Below, piece after piece: positions 15,436 through 24,444 of a stretch of DNA of 64,000 nt. Each line of letters begins with the position of its first letter. Position 1 is the first letter of the stretch. A program made the translations under genes and the position numbers. The stretch covers positions 1,610,501 through 1,674,500 of the forward strand of contig NZ_CP097885.1 of NCBI RefSeq assembly GCF_023614525.1, in the 5' to 3' direction. Under the pieces are notes generated by a model. That model saw only the letters and a list, made by a program, of their open reading frames with translations. It made no database searches and had not been told where the DNA came from. The stretch comes from Peptoniphilus genitalis (lineage in GTDB: Bacteria; Bacillota; Clostridia; Tissierellales; Peptoniphilaceae).

Positions 15436-16779
15436 ATGAAAAAGATAGAATTTGTTGATACTATTCTTCGTGACGCCCACCAATCACTTATGGCAACACG
15501 AATGACTTACAAGGACATGGAACCAGCTCTTGATAGACTTGATAAGGTTGGCTATAAGGCAATCGAATGTTGGGGAGGGGCTACTTTTGACTCCTGCATA
15601 AGATTTTTAGATGAAGATCCATGGGAAAGACTTAGAAAGATTAAGTCTCACTTTAAAAATACAAAAACTCAAATGCTTCTAAGAGGTCAAAACCTTTTAG
15701 GTTATAAAAATTATCCCGATGATATTGTAGAAAAATTCGTTGAGCTTTCTGTTAAAAATGGAATTGACATCATAAGAATTTTTGACGCCCTAAATGATTT
15801 AAGAAATATCGAAACTTCACTTAAGGCTACAAAGAAGGCTGGAGCTGAAGCTCAAGTTGCAATTTGTTATACAACTTCAGAAGTTCACACTATTGAATAC
15901 TTTACTGAACTTGCAGTAAAAATCCAAGAAATGGGTGCAGATTCTATTGCCATCAAAGACATGGCTGGAATTTTAACTCCACCTGTTTCAAGAGACCTAG
16001 TTAGATCAATGAGAAAGGTAATTGATATTCCAATAGAACTTCACACACACGAAACTACTGGTTGTGGATCTATGACTTATCTTAAGGGAATTGAAGAAGG
16101 AGCAGATATTATTGACACAGCTATTTCTCCTTTCTCTGGTGGAACAAGTCAACCACCAACAGAAACTCTTGCTATTGTTTTAAAAGAAGCAGGATTCGAT
16201 GTTGACCTTAACCTTGATATTCTAAATGAACTTGCTCCTTACTTCCAAGAAGTTAAAAATAAATATCTTAACAATGGAACAATGAGAGTTAAGATGCTTA
16301 CAGTTGATCCTAAGGGACTAATTTATCAAGTACCTGGTGGAATGCTTTCAAATCTAAGCTCACAACTTTCTGCAGCTAAGCAAGACCACTTATTCGACAA
16401 GGTTCTTGCAGAAGTTCCAAATGTTAGAAGGGACATGGGCTTCCCACCACTTGTTACTCCAATGAGTCAAATGGTTGGTACTCAAGCTTCCTTTAACGTT
16501 ATGACAGGCAAGAGATACAAGATGGTTCCAAATGAAATCAAGGATTACCTAAAGGGACTTTACGGTAAGACTCCAGTGGAAGTTGACGAAGCCTTTAGAA
16601 AATCTATAATTGGTGATGCAGAAGTTATTACTGACAGACCTGCTAACCACTTAGAGCCAGCTTTTGCTAAATACAAGGCAGAAATTGGTGACCTTGCAAG
16701 ATGTGATGAAGACGTATTGACTTACGCACTTTTCCCACAAGTTGCTAAGGACTTCTTAACAAAAAAATATTCTAAATAA
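15436..16779 (+). CDS. Oxaloacetate decarboxylase alpha / pyruvate carboxylase carboxyltransferase subunit, no biotin domain
   Basis: A 447-residue TIM-barrel carboxyltransferase. The motif DTILRDAHQSL near the N-terminus starts the barrel, and LHTHETTG carries the metal-binding histidines. The C-terminal PYC_OADA domain is present (residues about 300-440). The protein ends without an MKM biotinyl domain, so biotin must sit on a separate protein, as in transcarboxylase 5S. No biotin carrier, beta subunit or biotin carboxylase gene is in the window. A start at 15415 is possible, but ATG 15436 follows AGGAGG and was chosen. Decarboxylase, carboxylase or transcarboxylase cannot be separated from this subunit alone. 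Confidence 0.85.
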   Translation: MKKIEFVDTILRDAHQSLMATRMTYKDMEPALDRLDKVGYKAIECWGGATFDSCIRFLDEDPWERLRKIKSHFKNTKTQMLLRGQNLLGYKNYPDDIVEKFVELSVKNGIDIIRIFDALNDLRNIETSLKATKKAGAEAQVAICYTTSEVHTIEYFTELAVKIQEMGADSIAIKDMAGILTPPVSRDLVRSMRKVIDIPIELHTHETTGCGSMTYLKGIEEGADIIDTAISPFSGGTSQPPTETLAIVLKEAGFDVDLNLDILNELAPYFQEVKNKYLNNGTMRVKMLTVDPKGLIYQVPGGMLSNLSSQLSAAKQDHLFDKVLAEVPNVRRDMGFPPLVTPMSQMVGTQASFNVMTGKRYKMVPNEIKDYLKGLYGKTPVEVDEAFRKSIIGDAEVITDRPANHLEPAFAKYKAEIGDLARCDEDVLTYALFPQVAKDFLTKKYSK

Positions 16780-16790
16780 GTTTATTATGA

Positions 16791-16822
16791 AGATGCTACT
16801 CACTTGGGTAGTATCTTTTTTT
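16791..16822 (+). terminator. Terminator of the carboxyltransferase gene
   Basis: AGATGCTAC (16791-16799) pairs with GTAGTATCT (16808-16816) with one G-T wobble, followed by seven T residues. Confidence 0.85.
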
Positions 16823-16891
16823 GCATCTTATTTTAATTTGTTGTATATTAATTTTGAATAAAAATAAATTTTATATCGAAGGGATGATTAA

Positions 16892-18139
16892 ATGGACTAT
16901 AAAAATTTTAAAGTCGAAGATTATATAGAAAAATATGTTGAACTAATTTTAAAAGTTGGTTTAAAAATTAAAGATGGGGACAAACTTGTTGTTAGATGTC
17001 CCATTGAAGCAAGAGACTTTGCAGTAGAGTGCACAAGGAAGGCCTATGAGCTTGGTGCTGGCGAAGTTGTAGTTGACTACAGAGACCAACTTATCTCAAG
17101 ACTTAAGTATGAAAATGAAAGTCTTGATGTTTTGACAGACATACCAAAGCACAAGGTTGACAAGGAAAACTACTACATGGAAAAGAAGGCAAAGTATCTT
17201 TCAGTTACAGGTTCAGACCCAGATGCCTTTAAGGGAGTAGATGCTGAAAAATTATTTAAGTCTAATCTTGCAAACTCCAAAGCCTTGAGAGACTTTTCTG
17301 CAAAGATGATGGCAAACTATGTTTCTTGGATAGTTGTTGGAGCTAGCATTCCATCTTGGGCTACAAAAGTTTTTCCAGACCTAGAAAAAGGCGAAGCTGT
17401 TAGAAGACTTTGGTTTGAAATCTTTAACTCAGTTAGACTTTTTGAAGAAGATCCAATAAAAGCTTTAGAAAATCACGTTGATAACTTAAATAGATACAGC
17501 AAGTTCTTAAATGAAGCTAAGTTTGAAAAATTAATTTATAAGTCTCAAAAGGGAACTGACCTTGAAGTTGGACTTCCAAAGGGCTACATCTTTGCAGGTG
17601 CAGGAGATGTGAATTCAGATGGAGAAGAATTTATAGCCAACATGCCAAGTGAAGAAGTTTTCTCTGCACCAAGACTGGATGGAGTAAATGGAAAAGTTTA
17701 TTCAACATTGCCACTTAACTACAACGGCAACCTAATAGAAGACTTTTATTTAGTTTTCAAAGATGGGGAAGTAGTTGATTATGATGCAAAAGCTGGCAAA
17801 GAATATTTGAAAAATATTTTAGACACAGATGAAGGAGCTAAAAGACTTGGAGAAGTTGCCCTAGTTTCTTACAATACACCAATTTCCATGAGGAAGGTTC
17901 TTTTCTACAACACACTTTATGATGAAAATGCATCTTGTCACTTTGCCCTAGGCAAGTCCTACCCAACTTGCCTTGAAGGAGGAGAAAAACTTTCAATAGA
18001 AGAATTGAAGGAAAGGGGAATGAACGACTCCCTAACTCACGTTGACTTCATGGTGGGCGATGAAACAACAGAAATTATTGGAGTCAAAGAAAATGGTGAA
18101 GAAGTTCAAATCTTTAAAGAAGGAAACTTTGTAATTTAA
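16892..18139 (+). CDS. M29-family metallo-aminopeptidase
   Basis: A 415-residue protein of the AmpS/PepS/aminopeptidase T family, which removes N-terminal residues using two metal ions. The expected metal ligands are visible: Glu in NMPSEEVF, Glu in GEVALVSY, His in ASCHFALG, the conserved Tyr in GKSYP, and His and Asp in HVDFMVG. The length is normal. It is cytoplasmic and lacks a signal peptide. It lies between two terminators, so it is monocistronic. Confidence 0.93.
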   Translation: MDYKNFKVEDYIEKYVELILKVGLKIKDGDKLVVRCPIEARDFAVECTRKAYELGAGEVVVDYRDQLISRLKYENESLDVLTDIPKHKVDKENYYMEKKAKYLSVTGSDPDAFKGVDAEKLFKSNLANSKALRDFSAKMMANYVSWIVVGASIPSWATKVFPDLEKGEAVRRLWFEIFNSVRLFEEDPIKALENHVDNLNRYSKFLNEAKFEKLIYKSQKGTDLEVGLPKGYIFAGAGDVNSDGEEFIANMPSEEVFSAPRLDGVNGKVYSTLPLNYNGNLIEDFYLVFKDGEVVDYDAKAGKEYLKNILDTDEGAKRLGEVALVSYNTPISMRKVLFYNTLYDENASCHFALGKSYPTCLEGGEKLSIEELKERGMNDSLTHVDFMVGDETTEIIGVKENGEEVQIFKEGNFVI

Positions 18140-18158
18140 TAATTTAAAAAGTTTTTTG

Positions 18159-18195
18159 AAAGCTCTCTACTTATAAAAAGTAGGGAGCTTTTTTA
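18159..18195 (+). terminator. Terminator of the aminopeptidase gene
   Basis: AAAGCTCTCTACTT and AAGTAGGGAGCTTT pair with one wobble and are followed by a T run. Confidence 0.9.
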
Positions 18196-18310
18196 GTACA
18201 GTGAATAAACTAGATAATAAAAATTTATATTTTACTAATAAATGAACTTCTTTTATTTAATATGATAAAATGGTATATATAAAATATTTTAAATTAGAAG
18301 GAGGATTTTT

Positions 18311-19603
18311 ATGAAAGGATTTAAAAAATTATTTTTTGGCCTTGTTTTTATTTTACTTTTAAGTACAAGGACCTATGCCTATGACTTTGATACGCCACTT
18401 GTTATTGATGGAATGGACTGTGAGACTGCCTACAAGAGTGACTCTAATTATTATGGTTTTATATCCAATAGCCGCACCTATGTGCCTCTAAGATTTATCA
18501 GTGAGACTCTTGGCTTCGATGTTATTTATGACCAAACAACTCGCAACATTAGGATCACAGGTAATGGCCAAGAAGTCGGAATGAATGTTAGAAGCAAAAA
18601 TCTAGAAGTTAATGGAGTTAAAAAGACAATGGATGTGGCTCCAATTCTATACAAGGACAGCACCTATGTCCCAATTCGTTATGTTGGAGAATCTCTTAAT
18701 AAACCTGTGAGCTGGAACCCTAACGATAGGGCAGTTTATATTGGGGATGGATTTAACTCAAGAAATATAGATTATTCAAATTTTAAAAAGTTGGATTTTT
18801 CAAAATTTGGATTCAATCTTTATGTTAAAGATAATTTTCAAGACAATATTTTAATTGAAAATTCATCTGGAGATGGACTTGTAAACTTTTATGACAAGTC
18901 TCTTTACAAGAAAGGCACTATGAATGGTCTTGTGGGATCCATTGGCACAGAAGATGAGAAAGCTTTTTTTCCAGCTATTAATATTTACCAAGAAGATGGG
19001 AAGGTCCTAGTTAGGTATGAGTTTTCAGATGGAAGCCTAAAGAAGCTTGACCCAAGCTTAAGGGGAAGTGACAAGATACTTAAGGTCTTTCAAGAGTCAG
19101 TTGCTGTTCCAACTAATAACGTCTTTGCAAAGTTTGATTTAAAAAATATTAACAAGCCAAAGGCAAGCGAAAAGACTAAAGAAGTCAAAAAGGTTGAAAC
19201 AAATTCTAATAAGGCAAAGCCTAATAAGGAAGCCTACACAGTTTTCACTTTTGGAAATCCAAAGGTGACAATAAAGATACCTAATGACCTTATGCAAGAA
19301 CTTGTAGTTAAAAAATTAACTTGGAGACCTGGATATTCTATATGCGACAAGAAAATTGTCCAATCAGGTAATAAAGTTTTCGGAGGATGCATTAAGTTTT
19401 ACGAACAGTTTGAGCAAAAGAAGGGTGAATATGAAATGTATGATGGGCTCTACAAACTCATAAACTCCAAGGGCACAATAAAAACGGCTGAAGGAATCCC
19501 ACGTGATGCTCAAATAGATTTCAATAATAAGGAAATGACTAAGCGCTTTTTAGATCTTGAAAAACGAGTAGATAAAGAAGTAATAGTTACAATTGAAAAA
19601 TAA
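18311..19603 (+). CDS. Secreted protein with N-terminal copper-amine-oxidase-like (stalk) domain
   Basis: A signal peptide (about residues 1-23, ending TYAY) precedes a stalk domain at about 30-140, with the two repeating motifs TYVPLRFISETLGF and TYVPIRYVGESL. Residues 150-275 are an unrecognised domain, followed by a Lys-rich linker (about 275-310) and a second unknown C-terminal domain. Despite the domain name no copper or oxidase residues are expected; the domain occurs on many Firmicute surface proteins. The gene has a strong AAGGAGG site and its own terminator. Function is unknown. Confidence 0.8.
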   Translation: MKGFKKLFFGLVFILLLSTRTYAYDFDTPLVIDGMDCETAYKSDSNYYGFISNSRTYVPLRFISETLGFDVIYDQTTRNIRITGNGQEVGMNVRSKNLEVNGVKKTMDVAPILYKDSTYVPIRYVGESLNKPVSWNPNDRAVYIGDGFNSRNIDYSNFKKLDFSKFGFNLYVKDNFQDNILIENSSGDGLVNFYDKSLYKKGTMNGLVGSIGTEDEKAFFPAINIYQEDGKVLVRYEFSDGSLKKLDPSLRGSDKILKVFQESVAVPTNNVFAKFDLKNINKPKASEKTKEVKKVETNSNKAKPNKEAYTVFTFGNPKVTIKIPNDLMQELVVKKLTWRPGYSICDKKIVQSGNKVFGGCIKFYEQFEQKKGEYEMYDGLYKLINSKGTIKTAEGIPRDAQIDFNNKEMTKRFLDLEKRVDKEVIVTIEK

Positions 19604-19620
19604 AAAATTTAGATTTAATG

Positions 19621-19650
19621 AAGCCAGGTAAATTCGCCTGGCTTTTTTTA
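19621..19650 (+). terminator. Terminator of the stalk-domain protein gene
   Basis: AAGCCAGG (19621-19628) and CCTGGCTT (19637-19644) pair perfectly, followed by T residues. Confidence 0.92.
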
Positions 19651-19729
19651 ATTATTTTAGAATTTGTAAAGGTTTTCTGCTAAAATATAAATAAGAAAAA
19701 ATTTTAATTTACATAGATAAGGAGGGCTT

Positions 19730-21250
19730 ATGTATTCTTGCACGAAAACTTGCACCTTAACTGGACTTAATGGCTATCCAGTTGACGTTGAAGTAGACTT
19801 ATCAAATGGAATGCCAAAAATTATTTTAGTTGGACTTGCTGACACTGCCGTCAAGGAATCAACAGAGAGGGTTAAGTCGGCAATAAAAAATTCTGGCTTC
19901 GACTTTCCAAAAAAGAGAATTACAATAAATTTAGCTCCAGCCAACCTTAGAAAGGATGGAACACAACTAGACCTTGCCATTGCAGTGAGCCTTTTAAGCT
20001 GTGATGAGAGTCTTGAGATGGACTATTCACCCTATGTTTACATGGGAGAGCTTGCTCTTGATGGCAAGATAAATAAAATTCAAGGAGCCCTTCCCATGGT
20101 TATATCCATGAGGGAGAAGGGCTATAGAAAATTCATTGTTCCCTATGAGAACCGTAAGGAATGTGCCATAGTATCTGATGTTGAAATTTATCCTGTAAAG
20201 ACATTAGAAGAAGTTGTTTCTTTTATAAGGGGTGAAATTCAAATTGAAAGATGTATTGGTAGCCTAAAGAGGGAAAAGGTTTCTTATGACATGGATTTTT
20301 CTGACATTAAGGGCCAAGAAAATTTAAAGAGGGCATTAGAAATTTCTGCATCAGCAAAATCCAATATTTTAATTTTAGGTTCGCCAGGTTCAGGTAAGAC
20401 TATGGCGGCAAAAAGATTTCCAACAATCTTGCCAGAGCTTGACTTTGAAGAAGCCATTGAAGTTACAAAAATTTATTCTATATCAGGGCTCTTAGACGAC
20501 AACTCACTAATAACTAAGCCACCCTTTAGGTCACCTCATCACACAGCATCAGCAGTTTCCCTAATAGGTGGAGGAAGAATACCAAAGCCTGGAGAAATTT
20601 CTCTTGCCCACAAGGGCGTTCTGTTTCTAGATGAGTTGCCAGAATTTTCTAAGTCAGTCTTAGAAGTTTTGCGTCAGCCAATGGAATCAAAGGACATAAT
20701 AATATCTCGTGCCAACGCAAATGTTAAGTACCCTGCGGACTTCCAACTCGTTGTAGCTTTGAACCCATGTCCTTGCGGCTATCATAACTCAAAGACTCAC
20801 GAGTGTACTTGCTCGCCTTATGAAATTCAAAGATATCTTTCAAAAATTTCTCACCCACTCTTGGACAGGATTGACATCCATCTTGAAGTGCCAGAGGTTA
20901 ATTATAAGGACATTTCTTCAGAGAGGTCTGGTGAATCTTCTGAAGCTATAAGAAATAGGGTCAAGTATGTTAGAGAGCTTCAAAAGGATAGGTATAGAGA
21001 TGAGTCCTTTAAGTATAATTCTGAAATTCCTGAAAATAAATTAAAGAGCTATTGCCCTCTTGATAAAAATTCTGAAAATATACTAGAGCTTGCCTTTAAG
21101 AAGTATGGAATGAGTGCCAGAACTTACAACAAAATTTTAAAAATCGCAAGGACAATTGCAGACATGGATGGCTGCGAAAATATAAAAGAAGATCATGTTT
21201 TAGAAAGTATCCAGTACAGAACTATGGATAAAAAATTCTGGGGCAATTAG
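19730..21250 (+). CDS. comM: YifB/ComM-family Mg-chelatase-like AAA+ ATPase
   Basis: The 506-residue protein has the three parts of the family: an N-terminal S5/Lon-protease-like fold (residues 1-170), an AAA+ module with Walker A GSPGSGKT at 217-224 and Walker B GVLFLDEL, and a Mg_chelatase_C domain at about 400-500. ComM is a hexameric helicase that drives branch migration during natural transformation, and YifB is its general name. It opens a long operon with dprA, topA and type IV pilus genes, which supports a role in DNA uptake here. AAGGAGG lies before the ATG. Confidence 0.93.
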   Translation: MYSCTKTCTLTGLNGYPVDVEVDLSNGMPKIILVGLADTAVKESTERVKSAIKNSGFDFPKKRITINLAPANLRKDGTQLDLAIAVSLLSCDESLEMDYSPYVYMGELALDGKINKIQGALPMVISMREKGYRKFIVPYENRKECAIVSDVEIYPVKTLEEVVSFIRGEIQIERCIGSLKREKVSYDMDFSDIKGQENLKRALEISASAKSNILILGSPGSGKTMAAKRFPTILPELDFEEAIEVTKIYSISGLLDDNSLITKPPFRSPHHTASAVSLIGGGRIPKPGEISLAHKGVLFLDELPEFSKSVLEVLRQPMESKDIIISRANANVKYPADFQLVVALNPCPCGYHNSKTHECTCSPYEIQRYLSKISHPLLDRIDIHLEVPEVNYKDISSERSGESSEAIRNRVKYVRELQKDRYRDESFKYNSEIPENKLKSYCPLDKNSENILELAFKKYGMSARTYNKILKIARTIADMDGCENIKEDHVLESIQYRTMDKKFWGN

Positions 21251-21260
21251 GAGCAGAAAA

Positions 21261-22340
21261 ATGAAGGAAAGAGACTTACTTATTTTTTTAAATGCAATAA
21301 ATTTTTCCAGCGAAAATTCTCTAAAAGTCCTAGATTATTTAATGGATAAAAACCTTCCTCTTGAAGATTTTTATAAGCTAGACTTCTTAGAAGAGCATGT
21401 TCTTTCAGAGAGAAGTGCCAATCGCTTAGACGAAAGAGCTGGGGACTTCGATCTTATAATAGAAAAGATTAGTGAAAAAATAAAATCAATGGGAGTTCAC
21501 ATAGTCACTATTCTCGATGAAGACTATCCAGATGAACTTAGGTACATTGAAGATCCACCTTCTGTCTTGTATGTTAGGGGAAATTTAAAAATTTACAATC
21601 CCATTGCCTTTGTAGGAGCAAGATCACATTCATCTTATGGCAACATGGCTGTCAATAAGATAATCGACGATCTTAGATTTTATGACTTTACAATTGTAAG
21701 TGGAATGGCCTATGGGATTGACACCTTGTCCCACAGGAGGGCTTTATTAAATAATCTAAATACAATTGCCGTCTTGGGAACGGGGATAGATGTTATTTAT
21801 CCAAAGTCAAATAAGGCTCTTTATGAAGAAATTTCTGAGAAGGGAGCAGTCATTAGCGAGTTTCCTCTAGGGACTCAAGCCAACAAATTTACTTTTCCCA
21901 TGAGAAACAGAATAATATCTGGACTTTCAAAAACTGTCGTAGTCGTTGAGGCCAAGGACAAGTCAGGAAGTCTTATAACTGCAAGGCTGGCAGCAGAACA
22001 AGGAAGAGAAGTCTTTGCAGTTCCAGGAAATATTACTTCTATTTATTCAGTGGGAACTAATAAGTTGATACGTGATGGAGCCATACCCCTTGTTGAGATA
22101 AAAGATATTCTAGACTTCTATCCAGGCATCCTATCTAAAAAGGATAAGGAAGAAAAGATTGACTTAGACCTTGAAGAGATGGCAGTCTATAATCTCATTG
22201 AAAAGGGGATAAATAACACAAATGATATTTGCATTAATTTAAATAATGAGGTATTTTATATAAATAAGATATTGACTAAGTTGGAACTTAAGGGAATTAT
22301 TGAAAAAATTTCTATGAATGAATTTCAAATTTTAAAATAG
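21261..22340 (+). CDS. dprA: DNA-processing protein DprA
   Basis: DprA binds incoming single-stranded DNA and loads RecA. The 359-residue protein has an N-terminal SAM/HhH-like region (1-75), the Rossmann fold core (about 75-285) with FVGARSHSSYG, VSGMAYGIDTLSHR and GTNKLIRDGA, and a C-terminal winged-helix-like DML1 domain (about 295-359). It starts 10 bases after yifB. DprA occurs in many non-competent species too, but the pilus genes in the same operon strengthen the transformation link. Confidence 0.95.
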   Translation: MKERDLLIFLNAINFSSENSLKVLDYLMDKNLPLEDFYKLDFLEEHVLSERSANRLDERAGDFDLIIEKISEKIKSMGVHIVTILDEDYPDELRYIEDPPSVLYVRGNLKIYNPIAFVGARSHSSYGNMAVNKIIDDLRFYDFTIVSGMAYGIDTLSHRRALLNNLNTIAVLGTGIDVIYPKSNKALYEEISEKGAVISEFPLGTQANKFTFPMRNRIISGLSKTVVVVEAKDKSGSLITARLAAEQGREVFAVPGNITSIYSVGTNKLIRDGAIPLVEIKDILDFYPGILSKKDKEEKIDLDLEEMAVYNLIEKGINNTNDICINLNNEVFYINKILTKLELKGIIEKISMNEFQILK

Positions 22341-22365
22341 ACAAGAGGAAGAAGGAGATGATATT

Positions 22366-24444
22366 TTGGCAAAAAATCTTGTGATAGTGGAATCCCCCAC
22401 TAAGGCAAAGACAATAAAAAAGATGCTTGGCACAAATTACAATGTAATTGCATCTGTAGGTCATGTTAGAGACCTACCTAAGTCAAAGCTTGGCATTGAT
22501 ATAGAAAATGATTTTGAACCACAATACATGAATATATACGGCAAGGGACCCCTTATTAAAGAAATCAAGGCTGAAGCAAAAAAGGCTGATAAGATATTTC
22601 TCGCAACCGACCCCGATAGGGAGGGTGAGGCTATCTCTTGGCACCTTTCTTATATATTAGATATGAAGGAAGATGACAAGAACAGGGTTACCTTTAATGA
22701 AATAACTAAGGACACTGTAAAAAGAGAAATCAAAAATCCAAGGATGATTGATATGAACTTGGTTGATGCTCAGCAAGCAAGACGTGAACTTGATAGGCTT
22801 GCAGGCTATAAGATTTCTCCACTACTATGGAAGAAAGTGAAGTCCGGGCTTTCAGCAGGTCGTGTTCAATCAGCAGTTTTAAAATTAATTTGCGATAGGG
22901 AAGAGGAAATCAACAACTTCATCCCAGAAGAATATTGGACAATTGAAGCTGATTTAAGAGCTGGCAGACGTAAACTTCTTGCAGAATATTATGGTGTTAA
23001 AGAAAAATCTAAGGCTAAGAAGGTTGACCTTAAGACTGAAAAAGATGCCGACAAGGTAATAAATAATATTGATAGAGACAAGTTTACAGTGGACTCTGTA
23101 AAGAAGGGAAAAAGAGTTAGAAAATCACCAAATCCTTTCACAACCTCTACAATGCAACAAGAAAGTTCTAGGAGAATTAATTTTTCTACTAAGAAGACTA
23201 TGATGGTTGCACAAAGTCTTTATGAAGGTGTAAAACTTCCTAAGGAAGGTTCAGTTGGACTTATAACTTATATGAGAACTGACTCTGTTAGAATTTCCCA
23301 AGAAGCACAAAATGCTTGCCTTAACTTCATAGAAAAGTCTTATGGCAAGAACTATCTTGGTAAGTCCAAAGCACCTGCCAAAAAAACGGAAAACATTCAA
23401 GATGCCCACGAATGTATTAGGCCAACAGATGTTACAAAGACTCCTTACTCAATCAAAGATTCACTTTCAAAGGATCAATTTAAATTATATTCTTTGATTT
23501 GGAATAGGTTTGTTGCATCACTTATGGCGAATGCAATTTTTGATACAATTTCAGCTGACATAATTTCTAATCTTGAAATCTTTAGGGTCAGCGGATCAAC
23601 TTTGAACTTTGATGGATACTTAAGAGTCTATGATTACAATCCTGAAAAGGCAAAGGAACTTCCACCTCTTGAAGAAGGACAAGTTTTAAAATTAAAGGAC
23701 ATTCAAAAGGAACAACACTTTACAAACCCACCTCCAAGATACAATGAAGCTTCACTTATTAAGGAGTTAGAATCCTTGGGAGTTGGAAGACCTTCTACCT
23801 ATGCCCCAACAATTTCTACATTACAAAGTAGGTACTATGTGGTTCTCGAAGAAAAGAAATTTGTTCCAACTGAGCTTGGCAACACAGTAAATGAAATTTT
23901 AGTAGAGAACTTTGACAACCTTGTTGACAAGAAATTCACTGCACAAATGGAATTCGAACTTGATGAAATTGCTGAAGGCAAAAAGCCTTGGAAGGAACTT
24001 GTAAGGTCCTTCTATGAAGATTTAAAGGAAGATCTCGACAAGGCCTATGAAAATATAGAAAAAGTTGAAATTGAAGACCCAGTAACTGATGTAATCTGTG
24101 ACAAGTGTGGCAGGAACATGGTTATAAAAATGGGTCGATATGGAAAGTTTTTAGCTTGCCCAGGCTTTCCTGAGTGCAGGAACACTAAGCCTCTTGTTGA
24201 AAAAATTGGAGTTAAGTGTCCAGACTGTGGCGACGGAGAAATTGTTGTTAAGAGATCCAAAAAAGGAAGAATTTTCTACGGCTGTGACCAATATCCAAAG
24301 TGTGAATTTGTATCTTGGAACAAGCCAATTAATGAAAAGTGTCCAAAGTGTGGCAGCATATTGACAGAAATGAACTCTAGAAATAAAAAAACAATAAAAT
24401 GTAGTAACTCTACTTGCGACTACAGGAGAGAGGAAAATGAATAA
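22366..24444 (+). CDS. topA: DNA topoisomerase I
   Basis: The type IA topoisomerase relaxes negative supercoils. The start is TTG at 22366, behind AAGGAGATG, giving the normal MAKNLVIVESPTKAKTI Toprim start. The catalytic tyrosine is Tyr302 in ITYMRTDS. Three C-terminal zinc ribbons follow (CxxC pairs at about residues 572-690). Length is 692, standard. The dprA-topA order is common in Firmicutes. Its end overlaps pilB by 8 bases. Confidence 0.97.
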   Translation: MAKNLVIVESPTKAKTIKKMLGTNYNVIASVGHVRDLPKSKLGIDIENDFEPQYMNIYGKGPLIKEIKAEAKKADKIFLATDPDREGEAISWHLSYILDMKEDDKNRVTFNEITKDTVKREIKNPRMIDMNLVDAQQARRELDRLAGYKISPLLWKKVKSGLSAGRVQSAVLKLICDREEEINNFIPEEYWTIEADLRAGRRKLLAEYYGVKEKSKAKKVDLKTEKDADKVINNIDRDKFTVDSVKKGKRVRKSPNPFTTSTMQQESSRRINFSTKKTMMVAQSLYEGVKLPKEGSVGLITYMRTDSVRISQEAQNACLNFIEKSYGKNYLGKSKAPAKKTENIQDAHECIRPTDVTKTPYSIKDSLSKDQFKLYSLIWNRFVASLMANAIFDTISADIISNLEIFRVSGSTLNFDGYLRVYDYNPEKAKELPPLEEGQVLKLKDIQKEQHFTNPPPRYNEASLIKELESLGVGRPSTYAPTISTLQSRYYVVLEEKKFVPTELGNTVNEILVENFDNLVDKKFTAQMEFELDEIAEGKKPWKELVRSFYEDLKEDLDKAYENIEKVEIEDPVTDVICDKCGRNMVIKMGRYGKFLACPGFPECRNTKPLVEKIGVKCPDCGDGEIVVKRSKKGRIFYGCDQYPKCEFVSWNKPINEKCPKCGSILTEMNSRNKKTIKCSNSTCDYRREENE

